Positions 6,102 through 14,941 of a stretch of DNA of 19,001 nucleotides are shown in pieces. Within the stretch, counting starts at the first letter, position 1. Every line of letters begins with the position of its first letter. The notes beneath the pieces are model-generated. The model had not been told where the DNA came from and did no database searches. It saw only the letters and a list, made by a program, of their open reading frames with translations. Source of the DNA: DATEPR01 sp036503065. Its GTDB lineage: Bacteria; Actinomycetota; Actinomycetes; Mycobacteriales; Pseudonocardiaceae. The translations under genes and the position numbers were made by a program. Location: NCBI GenBank assembly GCA_036503065.1, contig DASXXM010000579.1, positions 1 through 19,001 on the forward strand. Reading direction: 5' to 3'.

Positions 6102-8996
6102 CTAGTGGTGGCCGACGAACTGGACCACCTGTTGGTACGTCGGGCGGTTCTGCCAGGTGATCTTGCCGTCCGTGATGCCGCCGAACGGGCGTTGGATGAT
6201 CGAATCGGCGCACCACTGGTTGCCGGCCGCGCAGTCGGCGTCGCCCGGGTAGACCGTGGTGGCCGGCTGGGCGGCCGCCTGGGTCAGGCTGGACAGCAAC
6301 GCCTGCCGACACTGGACCTGGCTGCCGGCACCACAGAACGGCATGGCCAGGGCGCCCTGGACCGGCTGGCCGAGCACGGCACGCAGGTCTTTGTCCACAT
6401 AGGACCACCAGCCGGTCTGGAACGACGAGCCCTTGTGCGGGATTGACTGGTTCACGTCGGTCGGGCCTGCGCTGGGGCCGGTTTGGCCGCCGGACGGGGA
6501 CTCGTTGATCTGGATCGCGCCGACCATCGCACCGAACAAGCTCGTGCCCATGGCGGGCTGGAACTCGGCCTGGACCAGCAGTGGCCACCAGGCGTCCATG
6601 GTCTGGATCGCGGACGCGTTGATGTACGACTGGCTGCCGGGCGTGGTTTCCACCAGTTTTGAACCGGTCTGTTGCCATGCGGTCAGCTGAATGACGATGG
6701 CTGCCTCGGTCGGGTCGGTCACCGGCTGGCTGTTGATGACCTTCAGCAGGGTCGGTAGGACGTCCTCGCCTCGGAGATCTGTCACGCTGGCGTCTGCCAT
6801 GGCCTTGACGACGTCCGCGCGGCTGACCTTGTTTCCGCTCTGCACCAACGACTTTACGCGTGCGTCCAGTAGGTTCGAGCGGTACACGCTGCCGTTGCCG
6901 AACCCTGCCGACGTGTAGTTCAGTGCCTGCTTGTTGTTCCAGGAGACGTAGTAGTCCTGGTCGATGGAATTCGGGTGCGCGGCGAACGCCGTGTAGTCCG
7001 ACCTGTCCGTTGCCGGGTTCCAGTTCTGCCATTCGAACTGTGCGGCGGCCTGGATCGGCAGGTTGGGGTCGACGTCGGCCGGGCGGACCGGGTTCCAACC
7101 CGAGTTGTAGTAGGCGATGTCCGTGTTGTTCGTGTAGAACCAGTTGAACGTGTAGTTGACGTTCGCGGCGGACTGTTCGAACTGCTGTGCCGTGCCCATG
7201 TTGTCGGGGCTGTTGAACAGCTGGAAGCCGATGATCGAGTCGGCCTCGTGCCTGTACGACGAACGCTGGCTGGTGTAGACCACCGGTTTGCCGGCGACGG
7301 TGGCCCGGAACTGCACCAGGCCGTAGTTCGTGCGGTAGACGATCAGTTTGTACGAGCCGGCCGGTGTGGTGTCGGCCGTGTTGGGGCTCCAGGAGTCGTC
7401 GCGCTCCAACGGTTCCATCGCGGTGCACTGGCCGTTGTACAGATACGCGATCGAGCTGCCGGTGGGCGGGGTGCCGTCGAGGTTGCACAGCGGCACGGCG
7501 AACGTGTCCGTCACGTCCTGACCTGCCGACGTGGCGCTCCACGCGTAGTCGGCGCCACGGCCGAGTTCGACGTAGAAGCTCAGGCCGGCGAAGGCCGCGC
7601 CACGGGAGCTGATGCCGGGTCCCTGCAACTCCTCCAGCATCAGCAGTTGTGGCGCGAAGTAACCGGTCTGCGGGCCGAACACGGCAATCGGGTGACCGTC
7701 GTCGGTGAACTTGCCGTTGACGACCAGGGCGTTCGACATGCCGTGCTTGCTGGACAACAGGTTGCCGGGCAGCACGCCGTTGTTGAAGATGCCCTTGGCC
7801 GCGTTGAGGTTCAGGGCGCCGTTCCGGTTGCGGGGCACAACAGCGGGGCCGGTGTTGGCCAGAGCCGCGCCGGTCGTGGCGAGGGTGGTGGCCGCGGTCG
7901 CGGTGGCCGCCGATGCCGCGGAGCCGGTCGGATCGAAGACCTCCTGCTGGGCGCTTACCGAGCCCGCGTCCGGCATGGCGACACCCTGCGCGTTGGCCGG
8001 GCCGGCAGAGTACGGGAACGACTGGCCATTGTGGAGGGTCAAGTCCGCCTCGGGGTCGTTCTGCTCGCGGAACGACTGCCACACCTGGTCACCGACCGTG
8101 GTCCCGTACTGGGCGTCGGCGGCTTCCTTCACCAGCGCGGACTGCACCTCACCACCACCGCCGCTGCCGAACAGGGCGCCGACGACGCTGGCGATGGCGA
8201 TCAGGTCGGTCGGCCCGAACGGCTGGATCGAACCGGCGTTGGTGATCGGGTTGACGTGCCCGGTCAGGTCGTACTCACCGGGGAACGTCCGCCCGTTGAA
8301 CGCCTGCGTGATGTAGGTGTTGATGCCGCCGACGTAGGAGTTGATGTCCTGCATGGCCTGCGCGCCCGCCGTGCCGCTGGCGGCGATCGTGTCGACCTGG
8401 TTCTGCAGGTCCTGCTCTGTGTAGGGGGCCGCGGCCCAGAACGTCTGCTCCAGCGCGCGGTTGGCGGCCGCGCCGCCCGCGAAGCTGGACAGCTCACCGC
8501 GGCCGACGTGCCGGAACAGGTCCATCAGCCACAGCCGGTCCTGCGCGGCCGCGTAGCCCGCGCCGAACTCGGTACCCGACCGGGTGGTGCCGTAGACGTG
8601 CGGCACGCCGGTTGCCTTGTCCCGCACGATCGTCACGTCGCTGCGCGGCTGGATACTGCTGGCCACCTGGGCGGCCGGCACGCCGAAGGACGAGTCGTTG
8701 AAGTAGGAGTCGATGGTGGCGTTGGTCAGGTTCTGGTAGCCGTCGGCCAGGTTGCCGTACGTGTTGAGCTGGTCGTTGGTGTGGGCCGGCGCGGTGCCGA
8801 ACAGTTTGTTGGCGAGGATGTCGGCGAGCGTCGCGTTGCCGTTCTCGCCGGGCGGCAGGATGTCGTTGCACTGTCCCGAGCAGAAGTCGGGAACGGTGAA
8901 CGGCGTTCCGGTGGCGGCTTGCGACGTACCGGCCACGGTACCGACCGTGACCAGCGCCGCGACAATGACAATCCATGTACGAGCCGATCGGCTCAT
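6102..8996 (-). CDS. secreted penicillin acylase family protein (Ntn hydrolase)
   Basis: This encodes 964 residues. The start at 8996 is chosen because GGAGAGGAG lies about 10 bases upstream and the protein then opens with a signal peptide: MSRSARTW, a hydrophobic stretch, and likely cleavage after TSQA near residue 27. A more distant ATG at 9038 adds 14 residues and spoils this. The acylase domain shows TIVRDKATGVPHVYG, GYAAAQDRLWLMDL and VGRGELSSFAG, all typical of the alpha subunit. The probable N-terminal nucleophile of the beta subunit is Ser421 in GMSNALVVNG, followed by GHPIAVFGPQTGY. The family hydrolyses amide bonds, such as beta-lactam side chains or acyl-homoserine lactones, after autocatalytic cleavage. 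The substrate here is unknown. The region just before the Ser has a low-complexity Ala/Thr stretch, a likely linker peptide. It diverges from the response regulator at 9263. Confidence 0.93.
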   Translation of the reverse strand: MSRSARTWIVIVAALVTVGTVAGTSQAATGTPFTVPDFCSGQCNDILPPGENGNATLADILANKLFGTAPAHTNDQLNTYGNLADGYQNLTNATIDSYFNDSSFGVPAAQVASSIQPRSDVTIVRDKATGVPHVYGTTRSGTEFGAGYAAAQDRLWLMDLFRHVGRGELSSFAGGAAANRALEQTFWAAAPYTEQDLQNQVDTIAASGTAGAQAMQDINSYVGGINTYITQAFNGRTFPGEYDLTGHVNPITNAGSIQPFGPTDLIAIASVVGALFGSGGGGEVQSALVKEAADAQYGTTVGDQVWQSFREQNDPEADLTLHNGQSFPYSAGPANAQGVAMPDAGSVSAQQEVFDPTGSAASAATATAATTLATTGAALANTGPAVVPRNRNGALNLNAAKGIFNNGVLPGNLLSSKHGMSNALVVNGKFTDDGHPIAVFGPQTGYFAPQLLMLEELQGPGISSRGAAFAGLSFYVELGRGADYAWSATSAGQDVTDTFAVPLCNLDGTPPTGSSIAYLYNGQCTAMEPLERDDSWSPNTADTTPAGSYKLIVYRTNYGLVQFRATVAGKPVVYTSQRSSYRHEADSIIGFQLFNSPDNMGTAQQFEQSAANVNYTFNWFYTNNTDIAYYNSGWNPVRPADVDPNLPIQAAAQFEWQNWNPATDRSDYTAFAAHPNSIDQDYYVSWNNKQALNYTSAGFGNGSVYRSNLLDARVKSLVQSGNKVSRADVVKAMADASVTDLRGEDVLPTLLKVINSQPVTDPTEAAIVIQLTAWQQTGSKLVETTPGSQSYINASAIQTMDAWWPLLVQAEFQPAMGTSLFGAMVGAIQINESPSGGQTGPSAGPTDVNQSIPHKGSSFQTGWWSYVDKDLRAVLGQPVQGALAMPFCGAGSQVQCRQALLSSLTQAAAQPATTVYPGDADCAAGNQWCADSIIQRPFGGITDGKITWQNRPTYQQVVQFVGHH

Positions 8997-9199
8997 GACC
9001 GACGCTCCTCTCCGAGCACCCGATGTGTCCGGAATCACAAGCTACCCTCGAGTACGGCTATCGCGAAAGTCCCTCACGTTTACTTCCGCCGACCGGCGTA
9101 ACGGGGCAACCAGATGGTGACGATGGCGTGTCCGACCGGTGTCCGCGCACCATGCCACCTGATGAGATGATTTTGCTCGTTGGCAGTGCCGTGGTCCGA

Positions 9200-9232
9200 T
9201 GCACGTCCGCGCATACCCCGCGTGGACGTGCA
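9200..9232. promoter_or_regulatory. inverted repeat between divergent acylase and response-regulator genes
   Basis: Perfect 9-bp arms, TGCACGTCC (9200-9208) and GGACGTGCA (9224-9232), are separated by 15 bases. The repeat lies 31-63 bases upstream of the regulator's GTG and about 200 bases from the acylase start. The spacing fits an operator bound by a dimeric regulator, possibly autoregulatory, but a hairpin in the regulator's leader RNA is equally possible. Confidence 0.45.
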
Positions 9233-9262
9233 GGGCTCACAACGCCCATCGGGGAGGCATCC

Positions 9263-9910
9263 GTGATCAAAGTCGTGCTCGCCGACGACGAGGACCTGGT
9301 CCGCTCCGGCCTGCGGATGATTCTCGGCAGCGCCGGGGACATCGAGGTGGTCGCCGAGTGTGACGACGGCCTGCAGGTCGCCGAACTCGTCCGGCTGCAC
9401 CGCCCGCACGTCGTCCTGCTCGACATCCGGATGCGCGCCACGGACGGACTCGCGGCGCTGCGTCGCCTGCTGGCGCTGCCCGAGCCGCCCGCCGTCGCCA
9501 TGCTGACCACGTTCGACGTGGACGACTACGTGAGTGAGGCGCTTCGGTTGGGCGCCAGCGGTTTCCTGCTGAAGGACACTGAACCGAACCAGTTGGTGAA
9601 GGCCGTGCGCGACCTGGCGCGGGGCGGCGCGGTACTCGATCCCGGGGTGGCGGCCCGGGTGCTGGCCGCGGTGGCCAACGGCGAGCGTGCCGCCGAGCCG
9701 GCCAGGCGGCTGCTCACCGTGCTGTCCGACCGCGAGCGCGAGGTGCTCGGACTGATCGGCCAGGGCATGTCGAACGCCGAGATCGGCGCGACCCTGCACC
9801 TGTCCGAGGCCACCGTGAAGGGCTACGTCTCGGCGGTGCTGGGCAAGATCGGTGCCGCCAACCGGGTACAGGCCGCGCTCGTCGCCTACCGGGGCGGCCT
9901 GATCGCCTAG
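9263..9910 (+). CDS. NarL/FixJ-family response regulator (orphan)
   Basis: This encodes 215 residues. The GTG start at 9263 is fixed by GGGGAGG at 9251-9257, 5 bases upstream, and places the first receiver strand at the usual position. The receiver domain (about 1-120) has acidic Asp8/Asp9, phospho-acceptor Asp54 (LLDIRM), Thr82 and Lys104, so it should be phosphorylatable. The LuxR-type helix-turn-helix (about 148-210) shows LSDREREVLGLIGQG, NAEIGATLHLSEATVK and YVSAVLGKIG. It would bind DNA as a dimer. No sensor kinase is next to it, so its partner is elsewhere. It diverges from the acylase gene and its stop codon overlaps that of the convergent GGDEF gene. Confidence 0.93.
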   Translation: MIKVVLADDEDLVRSGLRMILGSAGDIEVVAECDDGLQVAELVRLHRPHVVLLDIRMRATDGLAALRRLLALPEPPAVAMLTTFDVDDYVSEALRLGASGFLLKDTEPNQLVKAVRDLARGGAVLDPGVAARVLAAVANGERAAEPARRLLTVLSDREREVLGLIGQGMSNAEIGATLHLSEATVKGYVSAVLGKIGAANRVQAALVAYRGGLIA

Positions 9911-11406
9911 CGCTCGCCGGCCAACTGGCTGATGTCGTCGAGCTGCTGATACACCGCGACACGGTTACGGCCCTGACGTTTCGCCTGGTAGAGCACCAGA
10001 TCCGCGGCGGCGAACAGCTCGTCGAGCACAGCGGGCCCGTTGGCGACGCCGACGCTCACCGTCGGCCTTCGGCCCGAGCCGAGCACCATGGTCCAGTCGT
10101 GGCCGGCCACGGACGCCCTGATCCGCTCGGCCACGACCGGTCCGGCGTCCCGGTCGCCGCTGGCGTCGCCGAGCAGGACCACGAACTCGTCACCGGCCCA
10201 CCGGGCGACCAGGTCGTCGCTGCGGCACTCGCGCCGCAGGAGCTGGGCGATCTCGCGCAGGGCCGCGTCCCCGGCCGCGTGGCCCGCGATGTCGTTGACG
10301 CTCTTGAACCAGTCCACGTCGACCAGGACCAGCCACGCGGTCCGGCCGTCCTCGACCGCCCTGGCCAGCATGGCCGGCGCGGTGCGCTCCAGACCGAGCC
10401 GATTCGCCAAGCCGGTCAACGGATCTCGGGCCGCCGCCTCCTGCGCGGCCATGGCCAGCCGTTGCGCGGCCGCGGCCAGCCGACGCTGTTCCATTGCCTG
10501 GCCAAGGCCCTCACGCAGGGTGTCGGCCGCCTTCTTGGACGCTGCGAGGCTGCGTCGCAATGCTGCCGCCTCGCCGACCGCGTCGTCGAGTTGGGCGCAG
10601 ATGTCCGCGAGATCCTGGGAGAATCGCAGGACCAGGGACGTGTCGTTGATCCGCTCGGCGTTCGCGACCGCCCTGGCAGCCTGCGTGCGGGCGTCGGCCA
10701 GTTCGCCACGGGCCCGGCTCACGACGGCGAGCACCCACTCGCCGACCGCCATGGCCCAGAGGTTCTCGTCCTCGGTGCCCAGGCGCAACACCTGCCGGCC
10801 GGCCTCTGCGGCGGCGGCCAGTTCGCCCAATCCGGCCAGCGAACGCCCGTACGCGCCCAACAGCGCCCGGTGCACCCTGGTGTGCGACTTGAGCTGCAAC
10901 CCTTCGGCGAGCACCAGTCTCGCTTCCTCGAACACCGGACGGGCCTGTTCCGCCGGCAGTTCGACGGCGCGGAAGTTCAACGTGCCGCCGAGACGCTGTA
11001 GGTTCCACGACAGGACGTACGGATCGCCCGCGTCTCGGGCCAGCCGGATGGAAGTACGCAGCGTCTCCAGCGCGCCCCGCCGGTTGCCGATGCCTTCCAG
11101 GAAATAGCCCAACTGACCCAACGTCTGTGCTGCCGCTGGGCCTTCCGCGGTGAGCGAGCCGAGATCGGTCCAGCCTTCCGCGGCCAATTCCAGCGCGAGC
11201 GGGATGCGGCCAAGTCGCCACGCGCTCACCGCGCGGTGCACCAGCATGGCAGCCCGAACCGTCTGGTCCGCGGTCGGCGGTTGATGCGCGACGACCTTGT
11301 CGAACAGGACATTTGCCTCGACCAGTCGGCCAGCCTCCAGCAGCCGCCGTACCTCCAGGTCGGCTTCCGGCAGCTGGCCTGCGGTCAGCGGCTTGTCCTG
11401 CTCCAC
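9907..11406 (-). CDS. diguanylate cyclase: TPR-like helical N-terminus with C-terminal GGDEF domain
   Basis: This encodes 499 residues from a GTG at 11406. The start is not well fixed, as GGGGAG lies 13 bases upstream. Residues about 15-290 are Ala/Leu-rich helical repeats resembling tetratricopeptides, with no signal peptide or membrane segment, so it should be cytosolic. The GGDEF domain begins at about 321 (DPLTGLANR, 328-336). The active site is AGDEF (404-408), an accepted variant of GGDEF, with metal-site Asp363/Asp365 near DVDWFKSVND. An intact RxxD inhibitory site (Arg395-Asp398) lies five residues before it, so product feedback by cyclic di-GMP is expected. The helical part may sense a protein partner. 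The stop codon overlaps that of the response regulator (convergent). Confidence 0.9.
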   Translation of the reverse strand: MEQDKPLTAGQLPEADLEVRRLLEAGRLVEANVLFDKVVAHQPPTADQTVRAAMLVHRAVSAWRLGRIPLALELAAEGWTDLGSLTAEGPAAAQTLGQLGYFLEGIGNRRGALETLRTSIRLARDAGDPYVLSWNLQRLGGTLNFRAVELPAEQARPVFEEARLVLAEGLQLKSHTRVHRALLGAYGRSLAGLGELAAAAEAGRQVLRLGTEDENLWAMAVGEWVLAVVSRARGELADARTQAARAVANAERINDTSLVLRFSQDLADICAQLDDAVGEAAALRRSLAASKKAADTLREGLGQAMEQRRLAAAAQRLAMAAQEAAARDPLTGLANRLGLERTAPAMLARAVEDGRTAWLVLVDVDWFKSVNDIAGHAAGDAALREIAQLLRRECRSDDLVARWAGDEFVVLLGDASGDRDAGPVVAERIRASVAGHDWTMVLGSGRRPTVSVGVANGPAVLDELFAAADLVLYQAKRQGRNRVAVYQQLDDISQLAGER

Positions 11407-11641
11407 CTCAGTCTCGACACTCCCCGCCAGACGGTCGCTAACGACATCGGCCCACGCAGGCTACCGGTGATGATCGCTCTTTGTGGTGCCCGATGGGACC
11501 AATGTCGCCGGATCGGACTAACGACCGTCGGCAAACAGGTACCCGCCGTGCGGTAGCTCCGATGTCATCGTCACGCATCGCGGCCATCCGTGCGGCTAGG
11601 GTCGCGGAAAGTTTCCTCGCGCACGACAAGGAGAACCGGCC

Positions 11642-11962
11642 ATGCACAAGTACATCGCGCTGTACCGCAAACCCGCGGATCCGGCCGCGTTCGACGAGGC
11701 CTACTTCGGTTCGCACATACCTCTCGTATCGCGGACACCAGGACTGTTGCGGGCCGAGGTGGCAAAGGTCCGGCGGGTATTCGTACCCGGATTTCTCGGC
11801 GAGACCGAGCCGTACCTGATCGCGGAGCTGTATTTCGAGTCCGCGGCGACGGCGAAGGAAGCCTTCAGGTCACCGGAGTGGCAGGCGTCCGGCGCGAACC
11901 TGGTCGAGGCGGGTGGCATGGAACTGGTCGCGATGTTCACGGCGGACGTCCTGGACGATTGA
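11642..11962 (+). CDS. EthD-like ferredoxin-fold protein
   Basis: This encodes 106 residues; AAGGAG lies 7 bases before the ATG. The sequence starts MHKYIALYRKPADPAAFDEAYF, has HIPLVSRTPGL and ends with an ELVAMFTADV strand, matching the EthD/dimeric alpha-beta barrel family. These are small dimeric proteins named after the ethyl-tert-butyl-ether degradation cluster; in other contexts they act in polyketide cyclisation or have unknown roles. There are no pathway genes nearby, so no substrate is inferred. It sits 49 bases before the TRIC-type gene and could be cotranscribed with it. Confidence 0.85.
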   Translation: MHKYIALYRKPADPAAFDEAYFGSHIPLVSRTPGLLRAEVAKVRRVFVPGFLGETEPYLIAELYFESAATAKEAFRSPEWQASGANLVEAGGMELVAMFTADVLDD

Positions 11963-12010
11963 CCCACGTCGTCCGGCTTCTTCGTCCCGCCGCACGTACG
12001 CTGCGGATCC

Positions 12011-12619
12011 GTGCTGCTCAACGTGCTGCAACTGATCGGGGTCGCCGGGTTCGCCATGTCCGGCGCGCTGGCGGGCGCGCGGGCGCGGCTGGACGTGTTC
12101 GGGGTGGCGGTGGTCGGCGTCACCACGGCGTTGGGCGGCGGCGTGATCCGGGACGTGATGCTCGGCGTGCACCCGCCGACGGCGTTGCTGCACTGGCCGT
12201 TCCTGACGGTTGCCGCCGTGGTGTCGCTCGCCGTGTTCTGGCTCCAGCCGCAGGTGGTCCGGTTGCGTCGGGCGATGCTGCTCGCGGACGCGGTCGGCCT
12301 CGGCGTCTTCGTGACGTCGGGCACATCGACCGCGCTGGCGCTGGGGGTGCCGCGCTACGACGCATGGCTGGTCGGCATGACCGTCGGCATCGGCGGCGGC
12401 GTGGTCCGGGACCTGCTGCTACGCGAGATTCCGCTGGTGCTGCGCAGGGAGATCTACGCCCTGGCCGCCTTGGCCGGCGGCGTGCTGGTGGTGCTCGGCG
12501 ACTGGCTGCGGCTGCCGGCCGGGCCGGTCGCGCTGGTGGGTGCGGCACTGGTGGTGGCGATCCGAGTTGTGGCACTGTGGCGGCGGTGGAACGCGCCCAC
12601 CGCGCCCGGCACGTCGTGA
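12011..12619 (+). CDS. TRIC/YicG-type (UPF0126) membrane protein
   Basis: This encodes 202 residues from a GTG at 12011 with no clear Shine-Dalgarno sequence. A TACGCT at 11997-12002 could be a -10 box placed for a leaderless transcript. Two internally repeated halves each contain the family signature: LGGGVIRDVMLG at about residues 41-52 and IGGGVVRDLLLR at about 127-138. Around these are about seven hydrophobic helices and a short basic tail. Homologues are trimeric cation channels selective for potassium, acting in the inner membrane; the physiological role in actinomycetes is not known. It overlaps no neighbour and ends 57 bases before the MprA-like operator, so the two-component system is probably an independent unit. 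Confidence 0.9.
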   Translation: MLLNVLQLIGVAGFAMSGALAGARARLDVFGVAVVGVTTALGGGVIRDVMLGVHPPTALLHWPFLTVAAVVSLAVFWLQPQVVRLRRAMLLADAVGLGVFVTSGTSTALALGVPRYDAWLVGMTVGIGGGVVRDLLLREIPLVLRREIYALAALAGGVLVVLGDWLRLPAGPVALVGAALVVAIRVVALWRRWNAPTAPGTS

Positions 12620-12676
12620 CGCTTATAGCCATCACCGGGTGAAATCCGCGACAAGCGTGGCGTGTCCATAGCCTCC

Positions 12677-12695
12677 TCTCAGGCGCTTCTCAGGA
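12677..12695 (+). promoter_or_regulatory. MprA-box-like direct repeat upstream of the response regulator gene
   Basis: TCTCAGG occurs at 12677-12683 and again at 12688-12694, an 11-base period, so both lie on one DNA face. It starts 39 bases before the ATG at 12716, overlapping where a -35 element would be. AACACT (12704-12709) is the likely -10. The MprA recognition site, as I recall it, is two 8-base direct repeats separated by 3 bases, which fits. A near-identical copy at the same distance precedes the HtrA-like gene. Confidence 0.7.
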
Positions 12696-12715
12696 CGGGT
12701 CGTAACACTGTCCAC

Positions 12716-13411
12716 ATGCGCATCCTCGTAGTCGACGACGACCGCGCCGTGCGCGAGTCCCTCCGGCGGTCGTTGCAGTTCAACGGCTACCAGGTGGAAC
12801 TCGCCGGTGACGGTCACCAGGCGCTGGAATTGGTGATCGCCCAGCGCCCGGACGCGATGGTGCTGGACGTGATGATGCCGCGCCTGGACGGCCTGGAAGT
12901 GTGCCGCCGGCTCCGTGGCACAGGGGACGACCTGCCGATTCTCGTGCTGACCGCCAGGGACGCGGTGTCCGACCGGGTGGCCGGCCTCGACGCGGGCGCC
13001 GATGACTACCTGCCCAAACCGTTCGCGCTGGAGGAACTGCTGGCCCGGCTGCGCGCGTTGCTGCGCAGGGCGGCCGCCGAGTCCGACCTGCGCTCGGACG
13101 CGCCGCCCGCGATGCGCTTCGCCGACCTGGAACTGGACCCGGGCACCCGCGACGTCCGCCGTGGCGAGCGGCCGATCAGCCTGACCAGGACCGAGTTCGC
13201 GCTGCTGGAGCTGTTCTTGGCGCATCCCAAACAGGTCCTCACCAGGGGCCGCATCCTGGAGGACGTCTGGGGCTACGACTTCCCGACCAGCGGCAACGCC
13301 CTCGAGGTCTACGTCGGCTACCTGCGCCGCAAGACCGAGGCGTCCGGTGAGACCCGGCTGATCCACACCGTGCGCGGGGTCGGCTACGTGCTGCGCGAGA
13401 CGCCTCCGTGA
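12716..13411 (+). CDS. mprA: OmpR/PhoB-family response regulator, MprA-like
   Basis: This encodes 231 residues. The ATG at 12716 is preferred to a GTG at 12662 because the receiver starts at residue 2 (RILVVDDDR) and the promoter-proximal repeat is a fixed distance away; no Shine-Dalgarno sequence is seen, so the mRNA is probably leaderless. The receiver (1-115) has Asp7-9, phospho-acceptor Asp51, a Thr-Ala pair after ILVL, and Lys-Pro near 101. The winged-helix DNA-binding domain (about 130-228) shows LTRTEFALLELF, RILEDVWGYDF and HTVRGVGYVL. The four-base overlap with the kinase shows one operon. It is called MprA-like because of gene order with the MprB-like kinase and nearby PepD-like protease, and the likely operator; sequence alone does not distinguish it from related OmpR-type regulators. 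Confidence 0.9.
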   Translation: MRILVVDDDRAVRESLRRSLQFNGYQVELAGDGHQALELVIAQRPDAMVLDVMMPRLDGLEVCRRLRGTGDDLPILVLTARDAVSDRVAGLDAGADDYLPKPFALEELLARLRALLRRAAAESDLRSDAPPAMRFADLELDPGTRDVRRGERPISLTRTEFALLELFLAHPKQVLTRGRILEDVWGYDFPTSGNALEVYVGYLRRKTEASGETRLIHTVRGVGYVLRETPP

Positions 13412-14823
13412 CCCGTACCGTTCCCCTTGGCGCCCGGCGATCCACGCAACGAATGTCGTTGCGTACCAGGGTAACCGTGCTGGTCGCCGCCTGTGTCGCC
13501 GGCGCTGTCGCCCTGGTGTCGTTGGGCGCGTTCGTGACCGTCCGTAACAGCCTCTACAGCAAGCTGCAGGAGCAGCTGATGGTCAAGGCGGTCGCGGTGG
13601 CCCAGGCGGCGCCGCAGGGCTTTGGCGAGCGGATGCAGATCAACGCCAGTGCGTTCCAGTTCTCCGACATCAAGTTCGACATCGTCGACAAGAACGGCGT
13701 CAGCCAGGCCACCTTCGCCGGCACGGCGGTCTCCCTCGAGTTGCCGCGCGGCCTGGTCGGGCGGAACGAGAAGAGCGTCGCGGCGGGCGCGGCCCTGTCG
13801 TCGTCGCGGGCGGCGGACGGCTACGAGGTCGTCGCGGTGCCCTATGTCCGGTTGCCCGGAACGGCGCTCGTGGCCAGTGAGCCGTTCACCGATGACGACG
13901 CCGTGCTCAAGTCGCTGAGCCTGGTGCTGATCCTGATCAGCGCGGCCGGTGTGGTGGTGGCCGCGCTGGCCGGCACCGCTGTCGCACGCGGTGGCCTGCG
14001 CCCGGTGCAGCGGCTGACCGAGGCAACCGAGCGAGTGGCCAAGACCGGTGACCTGCGGCCGATGCCGGTCAGCGGGGACGACGAGCTGGCCCGGCTGACC
14101 ACGAGCTTCAACGCGATGCTGGGCGGGCTGGCCGAGTCGCGCGAGCAGCAGCGAAGACTCGTCGCGGACGCGGGCCACGAGCTGCGCACGCCGCTGACCT
14201 CGTTGCGCACCAACCTGGAGCTGCTGATCGAGTCGTCCAAGCCCGGCTCGCCGACGCTGTCCGAGCAGGACACCGCGGAGCTCTATACCGACGTGCGCGG
14301 CCAGGTCGACGAGCTGACCACATTGATCGGCGACCTGGTCGAGTTGGCCCGCCAGGACACCCCGCAGGTGGTGCACGAGCCGGTCGAGCTGGTCGAGGTG
14401 GTGGAGCGGGCGCTGGACCGGGCGCGTCGGCGGGCGTCCGGTGTGCGGTTCGACGTGTCGGTGCAGCCGTGGACACTGTTGGGTGATTCCAGTGCCCTCG
14501 AACGGGCGGTGTTGAACCTGTTGGACAACGCCGTGAAGTTCAGCCCACCGGACGGTGTGATCGGTGTCACTCTGCGTCCGCTGGGCGACGGCACGGCGGC
14601 GATCGAGGTGACCGACGAGGGCCCCGGCATCTCGGACGCGGACCTGCCGCACGTGTTCGAGCGGTTCTACCGGTCCGAGGAGGCCCGCACGCTGCCCGGT
14701 TCCGGGCTCGGGCTCTCCATCGTGCTGCAGGCCGCGCAGCGGCACGGTGGCATGGCGTACGCCATGCACGCGCCCGCCGGTGGCGCGCTGATGGCCATCC
14801 GGCTGCCCGGCCGATCCTCCTGA
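13408..14823 (+). CDS. mprB: membrane sensor histidine kinase, MprB-like
   Basis: This encodes 471 residues; its GTG overlaps the regulator stop by four bases (GTGA), so translation is coupled. Transmembrane helices lie at about 21-45 and 168-190, with an extracytoplasmic sensing domain between them of about 120 residues. A HAMP domain follows (about 192-245), with GLRPVQRLTEATERVA. The dimerisation/phosphoacceptor domain has His257 in DAGHELRTPLTSLRTN. The ATPase has the N-box (Asn374, NLLDNAVKFSP), G1 (DEGPGI), F-box (FERFYR) and G2 (GSGLGLSIV). The signal is probably envelope stress, by analogy with the MprAB system, where the kinase is held off by chaperones. It should phosphorylate the upstream regulator. 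Confidence 0.93.
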   Translation: MTRTVPLGARRSTQRMSLRTRVTVLVAACVAGAVALVSLGAFVTVRNSLYSKLQEQLMVKAVAVAQAAPQGFGERMQINASAFQFSDIKFDIVDKNGVSQATFAGTAVSLELPRGLVGRNEKSVAAGAALSSSRAADGYEVVAVPYVRLPGTALVASEPFTDDDAVLKSLSLVLILISAAGVVVAALAGTAVARGGLRPVQRLTEATERVAKTGDLRPMPVSGDDELARLTTSFNAMLGGLAESREQQRRLVADAGHELRTPLTSLRTNLELLIESSKPGSPTLSEQDTAELYTDVRGQVDELTTLIGDLVELARQDTPQVVHEPVELVEVVERALDRARRRASGVRFDVSVQPWTLLGDSSALERAVLNLLDNAVKFSPPDGVIGVTLRPLGDGTAAIEVTDEGPGISDADLPHVFERFYRSEEARTLPGSGLGLSIVLQAAQRHGGMAYAMHAPAGGALMAIRLPGRSS

Positions 14824-14863
14824 CCCTCCCGACCGTAGGTCGAGTCGACATGTCTCGTTAGGG

Positions 14864-14890
14864 CAACAAAGCCGAACACATTTGCTGTTG
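14864..14890 (+). promoter_or_regulatory. candidate operator upstream of the DeoR-type regulator
   Basis: CAACAAA (14864-14870) and TTTGCTGTTG (14881-14890) form an imperfect inverted repeat about 52-78 bases before the DeoR start. TAGACT at 14898-14903 may be the -10 box. DeoR-type repressors often control their own operon from such sites. The repeat is imperfect and this is a suggestion only. Confidence 0.3.
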
Positions 14891-14941
14891 GAGTGTGTAG
14901 ACTTTTGAGGTATTCGCCGGTCAGATTTGGGGAGGTGTCCT

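Noticed and set aside
6975..9101. Long plus-strand frame of 708 residues antisense to the acylase
   Set aside because: Composition is Arg/Val/Gly-rich with no domain; it mirrors the well-supported acylase gene and is a high-GC shadow frame.
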